Source: Ascoidea rubescens DSM 1968 (taxonomy: Eukaryota; Ascomycota; Saccharomycetes; Ascoideales; Ascoideaceae). From it: 64,000 nt of DNA. Each line of letters begins with the position of its first letter. The first letter of the stretch is position 1. A program made the position numbers and the translations under genes. This document shows, piece after piece, positions 31,210 through 41,954 of the stretch. The stretch is from NCBI RefSeq assembly GCF_001661345.1, contig NW_017962913.1, forward strand, positions 2,423,428 to 2,487,427, in the 5' to 3' direction. A model generated the notes under the pieces. That model was not told the origin of the DNA, ran no database searches, and was given only the letters and a program-made list of their open reading frames with translations.

Positions 31210-31726
31210 TTTCCCAGTATTTGGCATAAACATTAGAATCAAAGCAAGAAAACAAAAGAGAATCAATACCGATGCAGTGAAAAAAAAAAAATAAAAAAAT
31301 ATTTAGATCACATGCTTGTGCAGCCAATCACAGGTTTAGTTTTTGTAATCCAAGAGCTTGCAGTTAGATTGTGTTTTGATGCTTTTAAAGTACCAAGTAT
31401 TGAATAGATTAATAGTATATATCTATAACGCGATCCCAAAAAAAGACAAAGTGGTAAATAAAAAGAAAATATAAAGGAATGAAGGTAGTCCTAAACAGCA
31501 TAGCATAGCATAGACTGACTGACTAATTAAGAATTAAGAACGCCGAAAAAGAATCCATTGTGATTAATATTAATATGTAATCTTTTTTTACACCAATTTA
31601 TAGCTCAATAAACACAGAAACAAAAAAACTAGGAATAAAAAAGGAAAGAATGAAAAGAACAAAACAAAAAAAAGAATGAAAAACAAAACAAAAAAACAAA
31701 ACTAGAAAATTATTTCAGTGAATATT
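31210..31726. other. Intergenic, DPH1 / wall-protein gene
   Basis: AT-rich sequence with poly(A) and AAAACAAAA runs, between the DPH1 start and the 3' end of the wall-protein gene. No gene seen. Confidence 0.5.
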
Positions 31727-33413
31727 TTAAAGACCCATTAAAACAAAGGTGGTGAAAACCATGAGAGCAAGAGAAACAAATGGAATTTGGAAATGGACTG
31801 GTTTGATGGCAATACCAAAAGAGTCTGAGGTTTCGGCTGAAGTTTCAGCTGTGCTTTCAGAGTTATCATCAGCATCGGCGGTTGTTGTCAAGAAAACAGT
31901 TGATCTTCTTCTAGAAATTGGAGAAGTAGTTGTATAGACGTCCAAGTCACCGTCACTGTCAGTGGAAGTAACAACTTCAACAACAGCAGTGAGTGTGGAA
32001 CCATCAGTAGTGTAGGTAGTAGTGTAAGCAGAGCCAGGGAAGCTGGTGACGGTGATGGTGTTACCATCAGAATCAGTAGTTTCGTAAACGGTTGCAGTTA
32101 ATCTGACACCAGTGCTTGAGCTAGAACCAATTTCGGAGGTGATTTCTCTAACATTACCTTCAGAGTCTGTGGTTTGGTAGACAGTGACGGTTCTTCTAGA
32201 CCTGGTTGAGGATTCAGCATCATCATCATCNNNNNNNNNNNNNNNNNNNNNNNNNNNNNNNNNNNNNNNNNNNNNNNNNNNNNNNNNNNNNNNNNNNNNN
32301 NNNNNNNNNNNNNNNNNNNNNNNNNNNNNNNNNNNNNNNNNNNNNNNNNNNNNNNNNNNNNNNNNNNNNNNNNNNNNNNNNNNNNNNNNNNNNNNNNNNN
32401 NNNNNNNNNNNNNNNNNNNNNNNNNNNNNNNNNNNNNNNNNNNNNNNNNNNNNNNNNNNNNNNNNNNNNNNNTCATCATCAGAAGCAGTAGATGTGATAG
32501 TTTGGGTGTTTCCTTCAGAATCGGTAGTTTGGATGAGAGTAATACCTCTGTCACCAGCGCTTGTGGAGTCATCATCATCATCATCAGTAATTGCAGCTGC
32601 ACTAGTTTGAGCAGTAGCGGTGCCAGTAGCAGATGTTTCAGCAGATGCAGTATCAGCTGGAGTGGCAGAGGCTTCAGATTGAACAGAGGCAACAGATGCT
32701 TCGGATTGAACAGAAGCGACGGAAGCTTCAGAAGCTTCAGAAGCTTCAGAAGCAGCAATAGAGGCAGCAATAGCTCTTTCAGAGGCAACAGAAAGAGAGG
32801 CACTAGTTGCTTCAGCGCCAGTTAAAGTTTCAACCGAGCCATCGGATTGAGTTAAATAAAAAGCACCGCCCAAAAGATTGACGACAGTTGAGGTTGAACC
32901 TTCATCATCAGTTTCCAAAGTGGTGATAGCATAAGCACCAGTCAAAGTTTCGACTTCAACATTAGTTCTGGTGACAACAGTGATACCAGCATCACGAGCA
33001 GAAGCAACAGTAGCTTCTTCACCAGTCAAAGTAAGAGTGGCAGTAGAACCTTCACCATCGGCTGAATAGTAGGTGTAGGTTAGGGGAGCTGGAGCGCCTA
33101 AGGTAACAGTTGCAACGATGTTTTCAGTGTAGATTCTGCTTCTCCAGTCTAATTGGGTGACAAAAGTAACAAAATCATTTGTTGGGAACCCCTCTAAAGC
33201 TGAGGTTAAGTCTTCACCTTGTAAAGTACGAGCAGAGTAGTAGTAGCTTAAGACATCGGCAGGAATGGTAGCTGAACCGCCATTGATGTAGGTGAGGTAG
33301 TCATCACCATACTGTTCCAAATCGCTGAAAAAGGCAGTGATAACATCAACGTTGTAGGCAGAGACAATAGAGCCAAAGATGGAGCCCAAGGCGAAAACCG
33401 AAGAGAGCTTCAT
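31727..33413 (-). CDS. Tip1/Srp1-type GPI cell-wall protein (contains gap)
   Basis: Secreted cell-wall mannoprotein of the Tip1/Dan/Pau family. A signal peptide (MKLSSVFALGSIFGSIVSA) is followed by an SRP1/TIP1-like domain (AFFSDLEQYGDDYLTY to FVTFVTQLDWRSRI). Then comes an Ala/Ser/Glu/Thr-rich stalk with QSEAS- and SEASEAS-type repeats and repeats of the form TTDS(D/E)GN then ITS or VTS, several preceded by Asp runs. The C-terminus is hydrophobic (VSLALMVFTTFVLMGL), as expected for a GPI-attachment signal. The gap at 32231-32472 lies in the repeat, with TCATCATC on both sides. The frames flanking it differ by one, which fits a wrongly sized gap rather than a broken gene. Codon use is biased and free of CTG, typical of high expression. 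Confidence 0.85.
32231..32472. other. Assembly gap, 242 Ns
   Basis: A run of Ns inside the repeat region of the wall-protein gene. Its length is not a multiple of three and probably is an estimate. Confidence 1.
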
Positions 33414-35729
33414 TATGGAGATGTTGTAAAATTAGGCGTGTTTCCAATGGCGCTAGTAGGGAAAGTTGGTTATTATGATTATGGGTAATATTTATAGTGA
33501 ATTAGTTTCTGGTTCTTTTTCCTTTTTATAATCAGTGCTGGGGGAGAAAAAAAGCAGGTATTAAAGATGAAAGGATTCTTGAGGATAACCTAAAAATGGA
33601 TTGCTTAACAGGAAAAGGCTAGGATATGTAGAGGTAACAAAAGAAGAAAAGCAAGAAGAAAAAACAAAAAAAAAGAATTCAGGAAATAGGGAATATATAT
33701 TTAAATCCAGTAAAGGAGATGTGATTGTGATTGGAATATTCTGGGCACCCATATGAAATTCACATTTTAGAGAGATGAAAACAATCGAGAAGTGTTAAAT
33801 CATAAAATAGGCAAAAGGCCAAAGCAGATACAAAACTGGAGGTCGCAGTTAGGATTCGCTAATGGTGGTCAAAGTGGTGGAATTAGGTTGGCGCCAGTTG
33901 AAACTGATTTGAAGATCCCCCGAGCACAACAAACAGAGCAGCCCGACTCAGCGCGGACAACGCAACGCCGCCCAGCAACGCACCGGCTCAGAAGCCACAC
34001 CAGTGCAAACGACCGATCGGCTGCAGTCGTGCGCGCGGAAGAAACAACACTGCAGTGTGGTGAGTGGAGATGCAGACACGAGTCAGGGACTGCGATTTCG
34101 AAAGACCTTTCTGAGCTGAAATTGCATGTCCTTTTGGTCACTGTGAGTGAGCCAATTGGGAAAGCCTTGAGTTGCAAGTTTCAATTGCTGGAGAGTAAGA
34201 GAATTTCCTCTGTGTTATTTCACCTCTCCCTTTCCCTTTTCACACGTTCAGAAAGGTTAATCCCACGCTGTGCAACGAGCCAATAACTCTGCGAAAACAA
34301 GAAAACAAATGCGAGTAAACGAATCCAGGGCCACGCCCAATTAGTGGTCTAAAATGGAGCACTAATTGATCACCACATCCTCACTTTGTCATCTTTCTTC
34401 TTTGAGCTGACGATGAACACTGCTGGTTTTGGTGCTCTGTTTGATAGATGGTGTATGCTCAACTGAACCAGAGATCATCCAGAGATCATCCAGGTCAATG
34501 CTTCGACTATATATCCAAAACATGTTTGTATTTACTCACTTACTCTCACCGCTTTCTATCCTGTGCTTTTTTATTTATGTTTTGTTTTCTTCTTGTTTTG
34601 AGACAAAAAGAGAGTTTTGGTTATGTGCTTAACTTTATGTCCTTGTTTTGCTACTGATCTGCCCTAACAAATCGCAACAGATCATGAGGAAAAGCAAAAT
34701 GGTTCAAATGCAGACAATTGAAAACAAATACAAGCCCGAATAGCAAACATATCCATTTGGGTCAAGAAGTAAACAACTCTCTGTAATCTCTGTAAATACT
34801 GACACTGTGAAAGCAGCACTGCCTTATTGTGCTCTGCTTTGGCATTTAGGATTTACGCTCACTCTTACTATTTTCATTGCCTCTTCATTGCCATTGCCAT
34901 TGCCATTGAAATTGCAGGTGAAAATGAAAATGAAATTCTAACTACTGTTTCAACTCACTCTCCAATGTATCAAAATATCAATCTCATCTTCCTCTCCATC
35001 TTCCTTTCGTCTGTTTTTTCTTCTACTCGACAAAATCTGCTACACCCTGAAATGAATTTCAAACTACTCCAAAACAATAAATCCGTAGGTTTGGAATATT
35101 TGCAATTCCTACACCTATCGTCTGGAATTTCAAATTTTTTGCATTTCAATCTTCCAACTTTCAATAGCCCATATCTCTTCTCTAAGATCCTATCACTTGA
35201 AGAATTTCAGACCAAGACCCAGAACTTCTTCATATACCTCGCCCACTCACCAGCTATTGATTTCAAAAAAAAAAAAACCCACAACAAAAGAAAACAAAAA
35301 AAATAAAAGAAAACAACTCCATGGCAATAGAGGTGCAAAAAAAATACTGGAACATTGCTATCAATAATCGTTCTTCAATTTATTCCCATTCAATTTTAAG
35401 TTGAAATTCTAAACTTACTATCTCCATTTTTTAAGTTTTTTCCACTTTTTCCACCTTTTCTTCTTCCAAACAGTCCCACTAATTATTTATCACTAGAACT
35501 AATTATGAATTGAGTTTGTCTTCTTTTCTACCCTAAAAAAATCATTTCAACTACCATTTCTGTCTTCTCCTTTTTACAATCACTTCAATCTGTCTCAAAA
35601 CAAGACAATTTTATTCAAAAAAAGACTATCCCATTTCTAAAACACTCACCATCTTACTTCATTTGAAACAAAAAAAAAATAAATGACCTAATCAAACGAA
35701 CTAAAAAAAATATTTAAAAATAAAACAAA
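33414..35729. other. Long intergenic region (wall protein to tRNA-Gly)
   Basis: 2.3 kb without a convincing gene. A GC-enriched segment at about 33890-34100 lies 0.5-0.7 kb upstream of the wall-protein start and may be regulatory. The remainder is pyrimidine-rich on the plus strand, with a CCATTG tandem near 34885-34905. The longest frame (to 35306, plus strand) begins without ATG and is Leu/Phe/Ser-rich; I do not call it. Such long upstream regions are common for regulated wall-protein genes. Confidence 0.5.
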
Positions 35730-35800
35730 TGCGTAAGCCCGGAATCGAACCGGGAGCCCAACGATGGCAACGTTGAATTTTACCATTAAACCACTTACGC
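35730..35800 (-). tRNA. tRNA-Gly(GCC)
   Basis: A 71-nt cloverleaf on the minus strand. Acceptor GCGTAAG pairs with CTTACGC; D stem GTTT pairs with AAAT. The anticodon stem CAACG pairs with CGTTG around the loop TTGCCAT (anticodon GCC). The T arm contains GGTTCGATTCC. Discriminator base is A. It differs at only a few positions from the yeast tRNA-Gly(GCC) as I recall it. A T-rich Pol III terminator follows (about 35701-35717 on the complementary strand). Confidence 0.97.
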
Positions 35801-36451
35801 TTCTAATTACCTGCGCAGGGTGGGCTTTTTATTTTATGCAAAAATCTAATATTTTAATGGTTATCATGAAAAACACTGCAATTTAAGGTTTTCTTTCTCC
35901 GATATCTCTTTAAATATTCCTCTCAATCTATATGCCTTTTTTATCAATCTATCAAATTTTGTAACTATAATTCTTCAACATTTCAAAGTATAAAATAAGA
36001 AGTTTTTTAAACAATAGTGAAATTGCTGATTTGAATGATTTAAATTCAATTACCAACAGGAACCCTAGGGCTCTCCACCAAGCTTTGCTTACACTTGTTA
36101 TAATCAGCTACAGTAACTCCTTCTCATTTCTTAATCAAAATTACTCTCCCGATTCTACCACATCATAATTTTATTTCATTAAGCTAAAATATATTAATAC
36201 AACAAAGACTAAAAAAACTTGAGCAAAATCCACTCTGTAAAATGATTCCACTCCAATAGCAAACAAAACCATTCATACTGGTTTTTGTATCTACTTTACA
36301 AAAACTGCTTTCAATTTTATAAAATTACAAAAAATTCAACTTAAATCAACTTAAATCAACTCAAAAATCACTAAAAAAATTAATTTTTATTGAATTGCTC
36401 TAACCATTCAATATTCTCTTAATTAATAATCATTTTAATACTTTTTTTCAA
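35801..36451. other. Intergenic, tRNA-Gly / JHD2 3' flank
   Basis: AT-rich sequence with no recognised gene or repeat beyond short A and T runs. Confidence 0.5.
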
Positions 36452-39400
36452 TTAAATAATCTTCACTTTTTTCAACTTTTCTTTAGACATCTCCAATAAA
36501 TCAGAAACTTCTTTCTGATCTCTACTTATAAAAAGTATCATCTCCTTTTGATCATTGCTAAAATCAAAACTGGTTTGAATTCTCAAAAAATCTTCTAAAC
36601 AATATATTTTCTCATTATCATTATCATTATCATTATCTTTCAATATATTTTTTTTTAATTTAATAGGCGATGCTGGTGGTGAGCTATATGCTCTTTCCCT
36701 AGCTATTTTGTTATTTTTATTTTTTTTATTAGCCCTTTTCTGCGTGATTTTTCTTTTCTTAAATGATCCAATTTTGTTTTTCTTACTATTTTCTTTAACA
36801 TTATTCTTATGAGATTTATTATCTACTAAATTTCTTCGTTTATTATTTGTTTTAATTGAATATTCTAAAATTGAATTTTTTTCATTTTTTGCCTCAATTT
36901 TAATTGGAGAATTGGCTGGGGTTATTAATTGCTCTGGTATAACTTTTTCACTAATTTTCTCATTAATTTTCTCACTATTTTTATTATTGGTATTGCCATT
37001 GCCATTGGTATTGTCATTGTTATTGTCATTGATATTGTTTTTGTCATTGTCATTGTCATTGTCACTGTTATTGTTATTAACATTCTCATTGGTATTGTCA
37101 TTGGTATTGTCATCGGTATTATCTTTATCTTTATCACTAATTTTGTCTGTTTTCTTTTTCTTGATAACAATCCACGAAAAATTTAAAACTGTTTTACATT
37201 CGGAACAAATAAACTCATCTTCATCTATCCGCTGATGTCCATCGTCTTCACTTTCACTCAAATAATTATCATCTTTATTATACAATAATCTGTATTCATT
37301 TTTTATTCTTTCATTTTGAATCTTGATTTTCATTAAGTTTTCTTGTTTCTTAAATTCCTTAACTTTGAAATTTTCCACGTATTTGATTCGATGGGAAATT
37401 TCACTAATTACGTGATATCGTTCCGTAATCTCTTTTCTAAACTCTCTTTCGAGAAATTCAATGGCATTTTGGATCATATCATAATTATATTTTGTTATTT
37501 TATTAGAATTATCATTATTAGTATTAATATTAGTAGTAGCAGTAATATTAACATTGTCACTAATATTATTATCATCATCATCACTATTTAGTATAAAAGT
37601 TAAAGAATGCAATAAATTTCCATTGGATTTTCGTTTTATCTTATTAATCTCGTCTTTTTTAACAAAATAATCTCCTTTACTGAAACATTTCAAAATATCA
37701 AAACACAAATCAACCTGGTCAAAAATGGGTGTCTTTTTAATCATTTTATAATCACGAAAAGCTTCACTTCCAAGGTTGAACCAATCATTTGTGGTAAAAT
37801 TAACGGCTTCATTAAAATTAAATCCGCAGTTAAAACCTGAATGATAAACTTTTGGAAACGTAATGATATATTCTCCAGGTAATTGATTGGCATAATAACA
37901 TTCAATCCCATGATCAACTATCTCAAATGGTGATACCAATGTAACTAGTTGATGTAATAAATCAGGCTGTTGTAGAAATAAATGAGGGGCAATTTCATGC
38001 ATCGCTTTCTCGAATTTAGTACAATTAGACGCAGGTATACAATACCATTTTTTAACATCGCCAGTATGACAATAATTTGCAGATAGAGTATAATGATCTT
38101 CTAGATGCCAACAAAACGTTGAAAATAACGAACCGACATATATCCAAGGCAGCGTCATTCCAGATATCGAATCATTTAAATTTCCCAATATTGATCCCTT
38201 TGCAAAGGGTAGTTTAGTTAGATTAAAAGAGTGGTTTATATAATAGTCATCTTTAAGGTTATCATTATAAGGAAAATTCATTGGGAAGCCAGAAATTTCA
38301 CCGGGTTTCCTTTTATGAATATCAGCACCATAGTTGACTTTAACGGTAGAATTTTCATTATTAACTAAATTTTCCCAAAACTCTTTTTCTAGTATATCGA
38401 TGTATTCACTAGAGTATCTGAATTTATCATAATGAAAATTTTTAAATTTTTTACGGATGATTTGATTTAACCCTCTATTTTTGAAATATTTTTTGCGAAA
38501 TTCATTATTTAATTTTCTAAAGTTTTCCAAAGAGTAATAGTTATCAGACATTAGGAAGCCATATTCGCCTGTTCCAATTAAACATTCTTCGCAAAACCAT
38601 TTGCCCTTGGGAATCTTGGTTAATGGAGGAACTAGGCAATAGATGTGAAACCCCTTATCACAGCCATCGCATAATAGCATGTTGGAATCATCTTGATTTA
38701 AACCACATTTGTTGCACCAATCATCGGTATTGGGATCGTCTTGATTTTTTTGTTTATAGTTTTCGTAGTATTTTTGTTTATAATTTGTTTGGTGTTTTAT
38801 AATGTAATGAGTTGAGTTGATAGATTGATTCAGCAAGAAGAGGTTGTCGTCATTTTTTTTGTACAAGAAAATACAGTATTCTTTAATTGAATAGTTGTAT
38901 ATGTTGAATATTTCTGTGGAAGATTGGGCCAAGTTATAGATGGAATTTAGAGATAACCAGAGGTTTTTGTAATTTTTGATTTCATTAAAGATTGTGTTGT
39001 TGCCGTTGTTGTCGTGTAATTTAGCGTCAATTTTCAAGCCGATGAGATTTTTCAATATGAATTGGTTAATTTTAAGAAATAAATCATAGTAGTATAGCTT
39101 TGTGTTATTTGAAAGATAAATATGAGTCAATCTGGGAGGTTTCTTTTTTTTCATCATGAGGAAATTGGCTAGGCCATCTTTAAAAATAGATCTCATTCTA
39201 TTTAGTAGATTTAGTTCGTTTAGCTGTTGTATTCTTGGTTTAAATTTGAAACTCTTTTCGTTAATTGAAAAGGGAGGCGACCAAGAAGTTGGAGGAACTA
39301 GTTTGATCATGCCATATTTTTTGGATAGGTTTAAAATATCAGGAGAAGAAAGATAGGAAATCGGGTCAGAAAACTGATCGAGATTGGGATAAACAGTTGG

Positions 39401-39676
39401 AACCTGTATTAGTTTGTTTGAGGAAGTATTTAAAGAAACTTGAGCAGAATCTGAGATGGTTGAGATTTCAGTGTCGTTATTGAGAGCAGCAGTGGCAGTG
39501 GCAGTGTCATTTGCAGACAAAAAATCAGAGGCATAGGCAATTTCTGAGCGAGATTCAGAGGGACAGGTTGACAAAGAGTCAACAATATTGGTATCATTAG
39601 AATCGTCAAAAGATAGAGTATCGTCCGATGTAGGTTTTGGTGAATTTGAAGGGGCGCTGTGGTGAAGCAGAGGCAT
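36452..39676 (-). CDS. JHD2: KDM5/Jhd2-family histone H3K4 demethylase
   Basis: Fe(II)/2-oxoglutarate histone demethylase, 1074 aa (yeast Jhd2 728). JmjN is at about residues 95-145 ([27 protein letters not shown]). A PHD finger is at about 319-366 ([27 protein letters not shown]: Cys4-His-Cys3 complete). JmjC is at about 483-640. Iron ligands are visible in CWHLEDH (His-x-Glu) and [18 protein letters not shown] (distal His), so it looks active. Downstream, [14 protein letters not shown] is a Cys pair that may be a remnant of the family's C5HC2 finger. It is followed by Asn/Asp- and Lys-rich low complexity and a helical C-terminus. Confidence 0.93.
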   Translation of the reverse strand: MPLLHHSAPSNSPKPTSDDTLSFDDSNDTNIVDSLSTCPSESRSEIAYASDFLSANDTATATAALNNDTEISTISDSAQVSLNTSSNKLIQVPTVYPNLDQFSDPISYLSSPDILNLSKKYGMIKLVPPTSWSPPFSINEKSFKFKPRIQQLNELNLLNRMRSIFKDGLANFLMMKKKKPPRLTHIYLSNNTKLYYYDLFLKINQFILKNLIGLKIDAKLHDNNGNNTIFNEIKNYKNLWLSLNSIYNLAQSSTEIFNIYNYSIKEYCIFLYKKNDDNLFLLNQSINSTHYIIKHQTNYKQKYYENYKQKNQDDPNTDDWCNKCGLNQDDSNMLLCDGCDKGFHIYCLVPPLTKIPKGKWFCEECLIGTGEYGFLMSDNYYSLENFRKLNNEFRKKYFKNRGLNQIIRKKFKNFHYDKFRYSSEYIDILEKEFWENLVNNENSTVKVNYGADIHKRKPGEISGFPMNFPYNDNLKDDYYINHSFNLTKLPFAKGSILGNLNDSISGMTLPWIYVGSLFSTFCWHLEDHYTLSANYCHTGDVKKWYCIPASNCTKFEKAMHEIAPHLFLQQPDLLHQLVTLVSPFEIVDHGIECYYANQLPGEYIITFPKVYHSGFNCGFNFNEAVNFTTNDWFNLGSEAFRDYKMIKKTPIFDQVDLCFDILKCFSKGDYFVKKDEINKIKRKSNGNLLHSLTFILNSDDDDNNISDNVNITATTNINTNNDNSNKITKYNYDMIQNAIEFLEREFRKEITERYHVISEISHRIKYVENFKVKEFKKQENLMKIKIQNERIKNEYRLLYNKDDNYLSESEDDGHQRIDEDEFICSECKTVLNFSWIVIKKKKTDKISDKDKDNTDDNTNDNTNENVNNNNSDNDNDNDKNNINDNNNDNTNGNGNTNNKNSEKINEKISEKVIPEQLITPANSPIKIEAKNEKNSILEYSIKTNNKRRNLVDNKSHKNNVKENSKKNKIGSFKKRKITQKRANKKNKNNKIARERAYSSPPASPIKLKKNILKDNDNDNDNEKIYCLEDFLRIQTSFDFSNDQKEMILFISRDQKEVSDLLEMSKEKLKKVKII

Positions 39677-40672
39677 CTTGAAGTGACAGAGTAGGGTATA
39701 TGAACTTTAACAATGTTCCAAAAAAACAAAGCAAGCACTTGACAAAAAATAGAAAAAAAAACAACGAATAACCTGACAAACAAATACAAATTCCAAAAGC
39801 AATGGATTTAAACAGTGGATTCCAGCGATGAAACCCAAAGATTTTCTTAGCAAAGTATATGTTATCAAAACCTGCTTATGTGCTGTTATTTTTAACTCTA
39901 ATACAGACCTCAGCTTTATAAGAAGATAAGACTAGTAGAATAATGGCAATAGGAAGGTTTAAGGAATAACAAGCAACGAGTATAGAGAAGGATGTCCAGC
40001 GAGAGTAAACCGGAGAATTGCAGGCAAACCAAAGTTAGAGCAGCTTTGAGCAGCTTATAGAAGAGATGATTGAGAGCTCCAAAAACAAGCTTGGAGGATA
40101 AGAAGCAGGGTGTGTGAGGAAGCCCAAGGGCAGTGCTGGGAAAACAAAGAAGAAGCAGCAGACGAACAATGGAGCAACCTCTGTGTGGGTTGTATCATGG
40201 AGAGAACAAACAACGAAGGACCAGCTCTTGATCAATGTTGAGCCAATGGGTAAGTGTGGTCTCAGAAAGTTTGCTGTATATCCAACGAGAATTAGGTTCG
40301 AAAAGAAATTGGGTGATCTGAGAGTCCTCAAAAGCGAAGCTGCACCCAGTTGCTGCAAGGCAACAGTAGCTCCAGCTGTTTCTTCCTCTCTGCTGTGTTC
40401 CTCGTCTTCGGCTGCTGCACCACCACCATCTTCGTTGTGCTTCTTCTCTCTTCCCTTTCCTCCTCCTCCTTCCTCTGCGTCGCCAACCAATGGGCCTCAT
40501 ATCCCGTTGCCGCAGGTGCTGCAGTTCTACCTTCCTCACAACCCCCCAAACACACCACCAGATATCCTATTTCCACAGGGGACTCACCAAAAGCGGAAGC
40601 AGCATGATAAGGCGCTGCTTCCTTTGCTGCTTCTGCTTCTTCTGCTGTGTGTTGAGAGCTCGTTCTTCCACG
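39677..40672. other. Divergent JHD2/GPI12 intergenic region
   Basis: About 1 kb. The half next to GPI12 (40080-40670) is clearly more GC-rich than the neighbouring genes, with CTC/CTG/CAG-rich stretches and long open frames in several overlapping phases. None carries a domain or family motif, so I treat it as promoter/5' sequence. Confidence 0.5.
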
Positions 40673-41584
40673 ATGGTCTCTCTTGCTACGTTTCCCAAGA
40701 AGCTATTCAAATGGTTCCTCGCAATCAACCTCCTCTGGATATTTCTCTCCACAACCCTTCCTGCCATCATATCCTCCTCCAACCAACCCATCCTGAAGCT
40801 TACAACAAACAGAAGACTCGATGCTGCTCAACTTTCTATCAACTCAATTCCTTCCAGCTTGAGGAATGCTTCGATCTACTTGGTCATTGCCCATCCTGAC
40901 GACGAAGTCATGTTCTTCAGTCCCTCCATAATCGAATTGAACAAAAAAATCTACAACAATACACTAAATATCATCTGTTTCTCTAATGGCAACAACGATG
41001 GACTAGGCCATATCAGATCTTCTGAAATTGTTCACAGTGGTGTAATCCTAGGTTTGGATGCAGTTTCTATTCACGTAATCCAAAATGAAATCGATTTCAA
41101 AGATTCAATGTCAATAATTTGGGATTCCCAAAAAATTTCAAACCAGCTAAACCACTTGATATCAAATAATAAACTACACAATAAGATTGTTCTCCTATCG
41201 TTTGATCAACTGGGTATATCAAACCACCCAAATCACAAATCGCTATACTATGGTTGTCTTGATTTTATTAAATCTTTCAGCAAATCTTACAACCACCACC
41301 AACTTGTTTTTTATAAATTAAACTCTTTGAATTTCTTTCAAAAATACTCTTTCACTCTTTTAACTAATTTCCACCTATTAAAAAATCATTTGATTTTATT
41401 ATATTCAAATAACCCATCATTTGACGAAAAAATTGTTGATATTTCATCCAATTTTCCATCAGTTATTTTAAGTCTAGCTGCAATGTCTTTTGCTCATGAT
41501 TCCCAAATGGTTTGGTTTAGATGGGGTTGGCTATTATTCAGTAGATTTTTAAATTACAATCAATTAATTCATGTTCAATTCTAA
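40673..41584 (+). CDS. GPI12: GlcNAc-PI de-N-acetylase Gpi12
   Basis: ER enzyme for the second step of GPI-anchor synthesis. 303 aa from the ATG at 40673 (yeast 304); the frame is open further upstream, but that part lacks conservation. An N-terminal hydrophobic anchor (FKWFLAINLLWIFLSTTL) precedes the PIG-L domain. The metal motif AHPDDEVMFFSP is at about residues 73-84, and ISNHPNHKSLYYG supplies the distal His. The C-terminus (AHDSQMVWFRWGWLLFSRF) is conserved with the yeast protein. It supplies anchors for proteins like the Tip1-type product in this window. Confidence 0.95.
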   Translation: MVSLATFPKKLFKWFLAINLLWIFLSTTLPAIISSSNQPILKLTTNRRLDAAQLSINSIPSSLRNASIYLVIAHPDDEVMFFSPSIIELNKKIYNNTLNIICFSNGNNDGLGHIRSSEIVHSGVILGLDAVSIHVIQNEIDFKDSMSIIWDSQKISNQLNHLISNNKLHNKIVLLSFDQLGISNHPNHKSLYYGCLDFIKSFSKSYNHHQLVFYKLNSLNFFQKYSFTLLTNFHLLKNHLILLYSNNPSFDEKIVDISSNFPSVILSLAAMSFAHDSQMVWFRWGWLLFSRFLNYNQLIHVQF

Positions 41585-41954
41585 CTCCAACTCCAACTCC
41601 AATTCCAATTCTAATTGTAGTTTTAACACTAATATCTCACTTAACTCACTATTCTAATCTCTCTCCCGACTTCTATGAAAAATTAATTAATAATTAAATA
41701 CTTAGTTATCCATAAAAACTCTCTTAGAAAATAAAAATAAAAATAAAAATAAAAATAAAAATAAAAATAAAAATAAAAAGCAAATAAATAAATAAATAAA
41801 TAATTACACTACATATACAAATGAATTGAATTGAAAAGCAAAAAAACGTAACACTTAGTAGCAATCAATATAATAATTTTATTAATAAACTCAGTTGAAA
41901 ATGAAATTTCTCTTTTTCAAACTATGCAATTATAATCCAAAATTAGAAAAATTT
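41585..41954. other. Convergent intergenic region with A-rich array
   Basis: Between the GPI12 stop and the giant-gene stop. It contains a CCAACT/CCAATT-type tandem right after the GPI12 stop and an ATAAAA array at 41728-41777. Confidence 0.6.
41728..41777. repeat. ATAAAA 6-nt array
   Basis: About eight perfect units of ATAAAA between convergent genes, followed by an AAAT tetranucleotide run. Confidence 0.85.

Noticed and set aside
32231-32472. Frame change in the wall-protein gene
   Set aside because: The change coincides with an N run of arbitrary length, so it is an assembly effect and not evidence of a pseudogene.
34827-35306. 159-codon plus-strand frame in the long intergenic region
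   Set aside because: It starts at TTG rather than ATG, is dominated by Leu/Phe/Ser from pyrimidine-rich DNA, and shows no motif.
40114-40899. 261-codon plus-strand frame overlapping the GPI12 start
   Set aside because: It overlaps GPI12 in another phase. GC-rich promoter sequence gives long open frames in several phases here and none has a recognisable domain.
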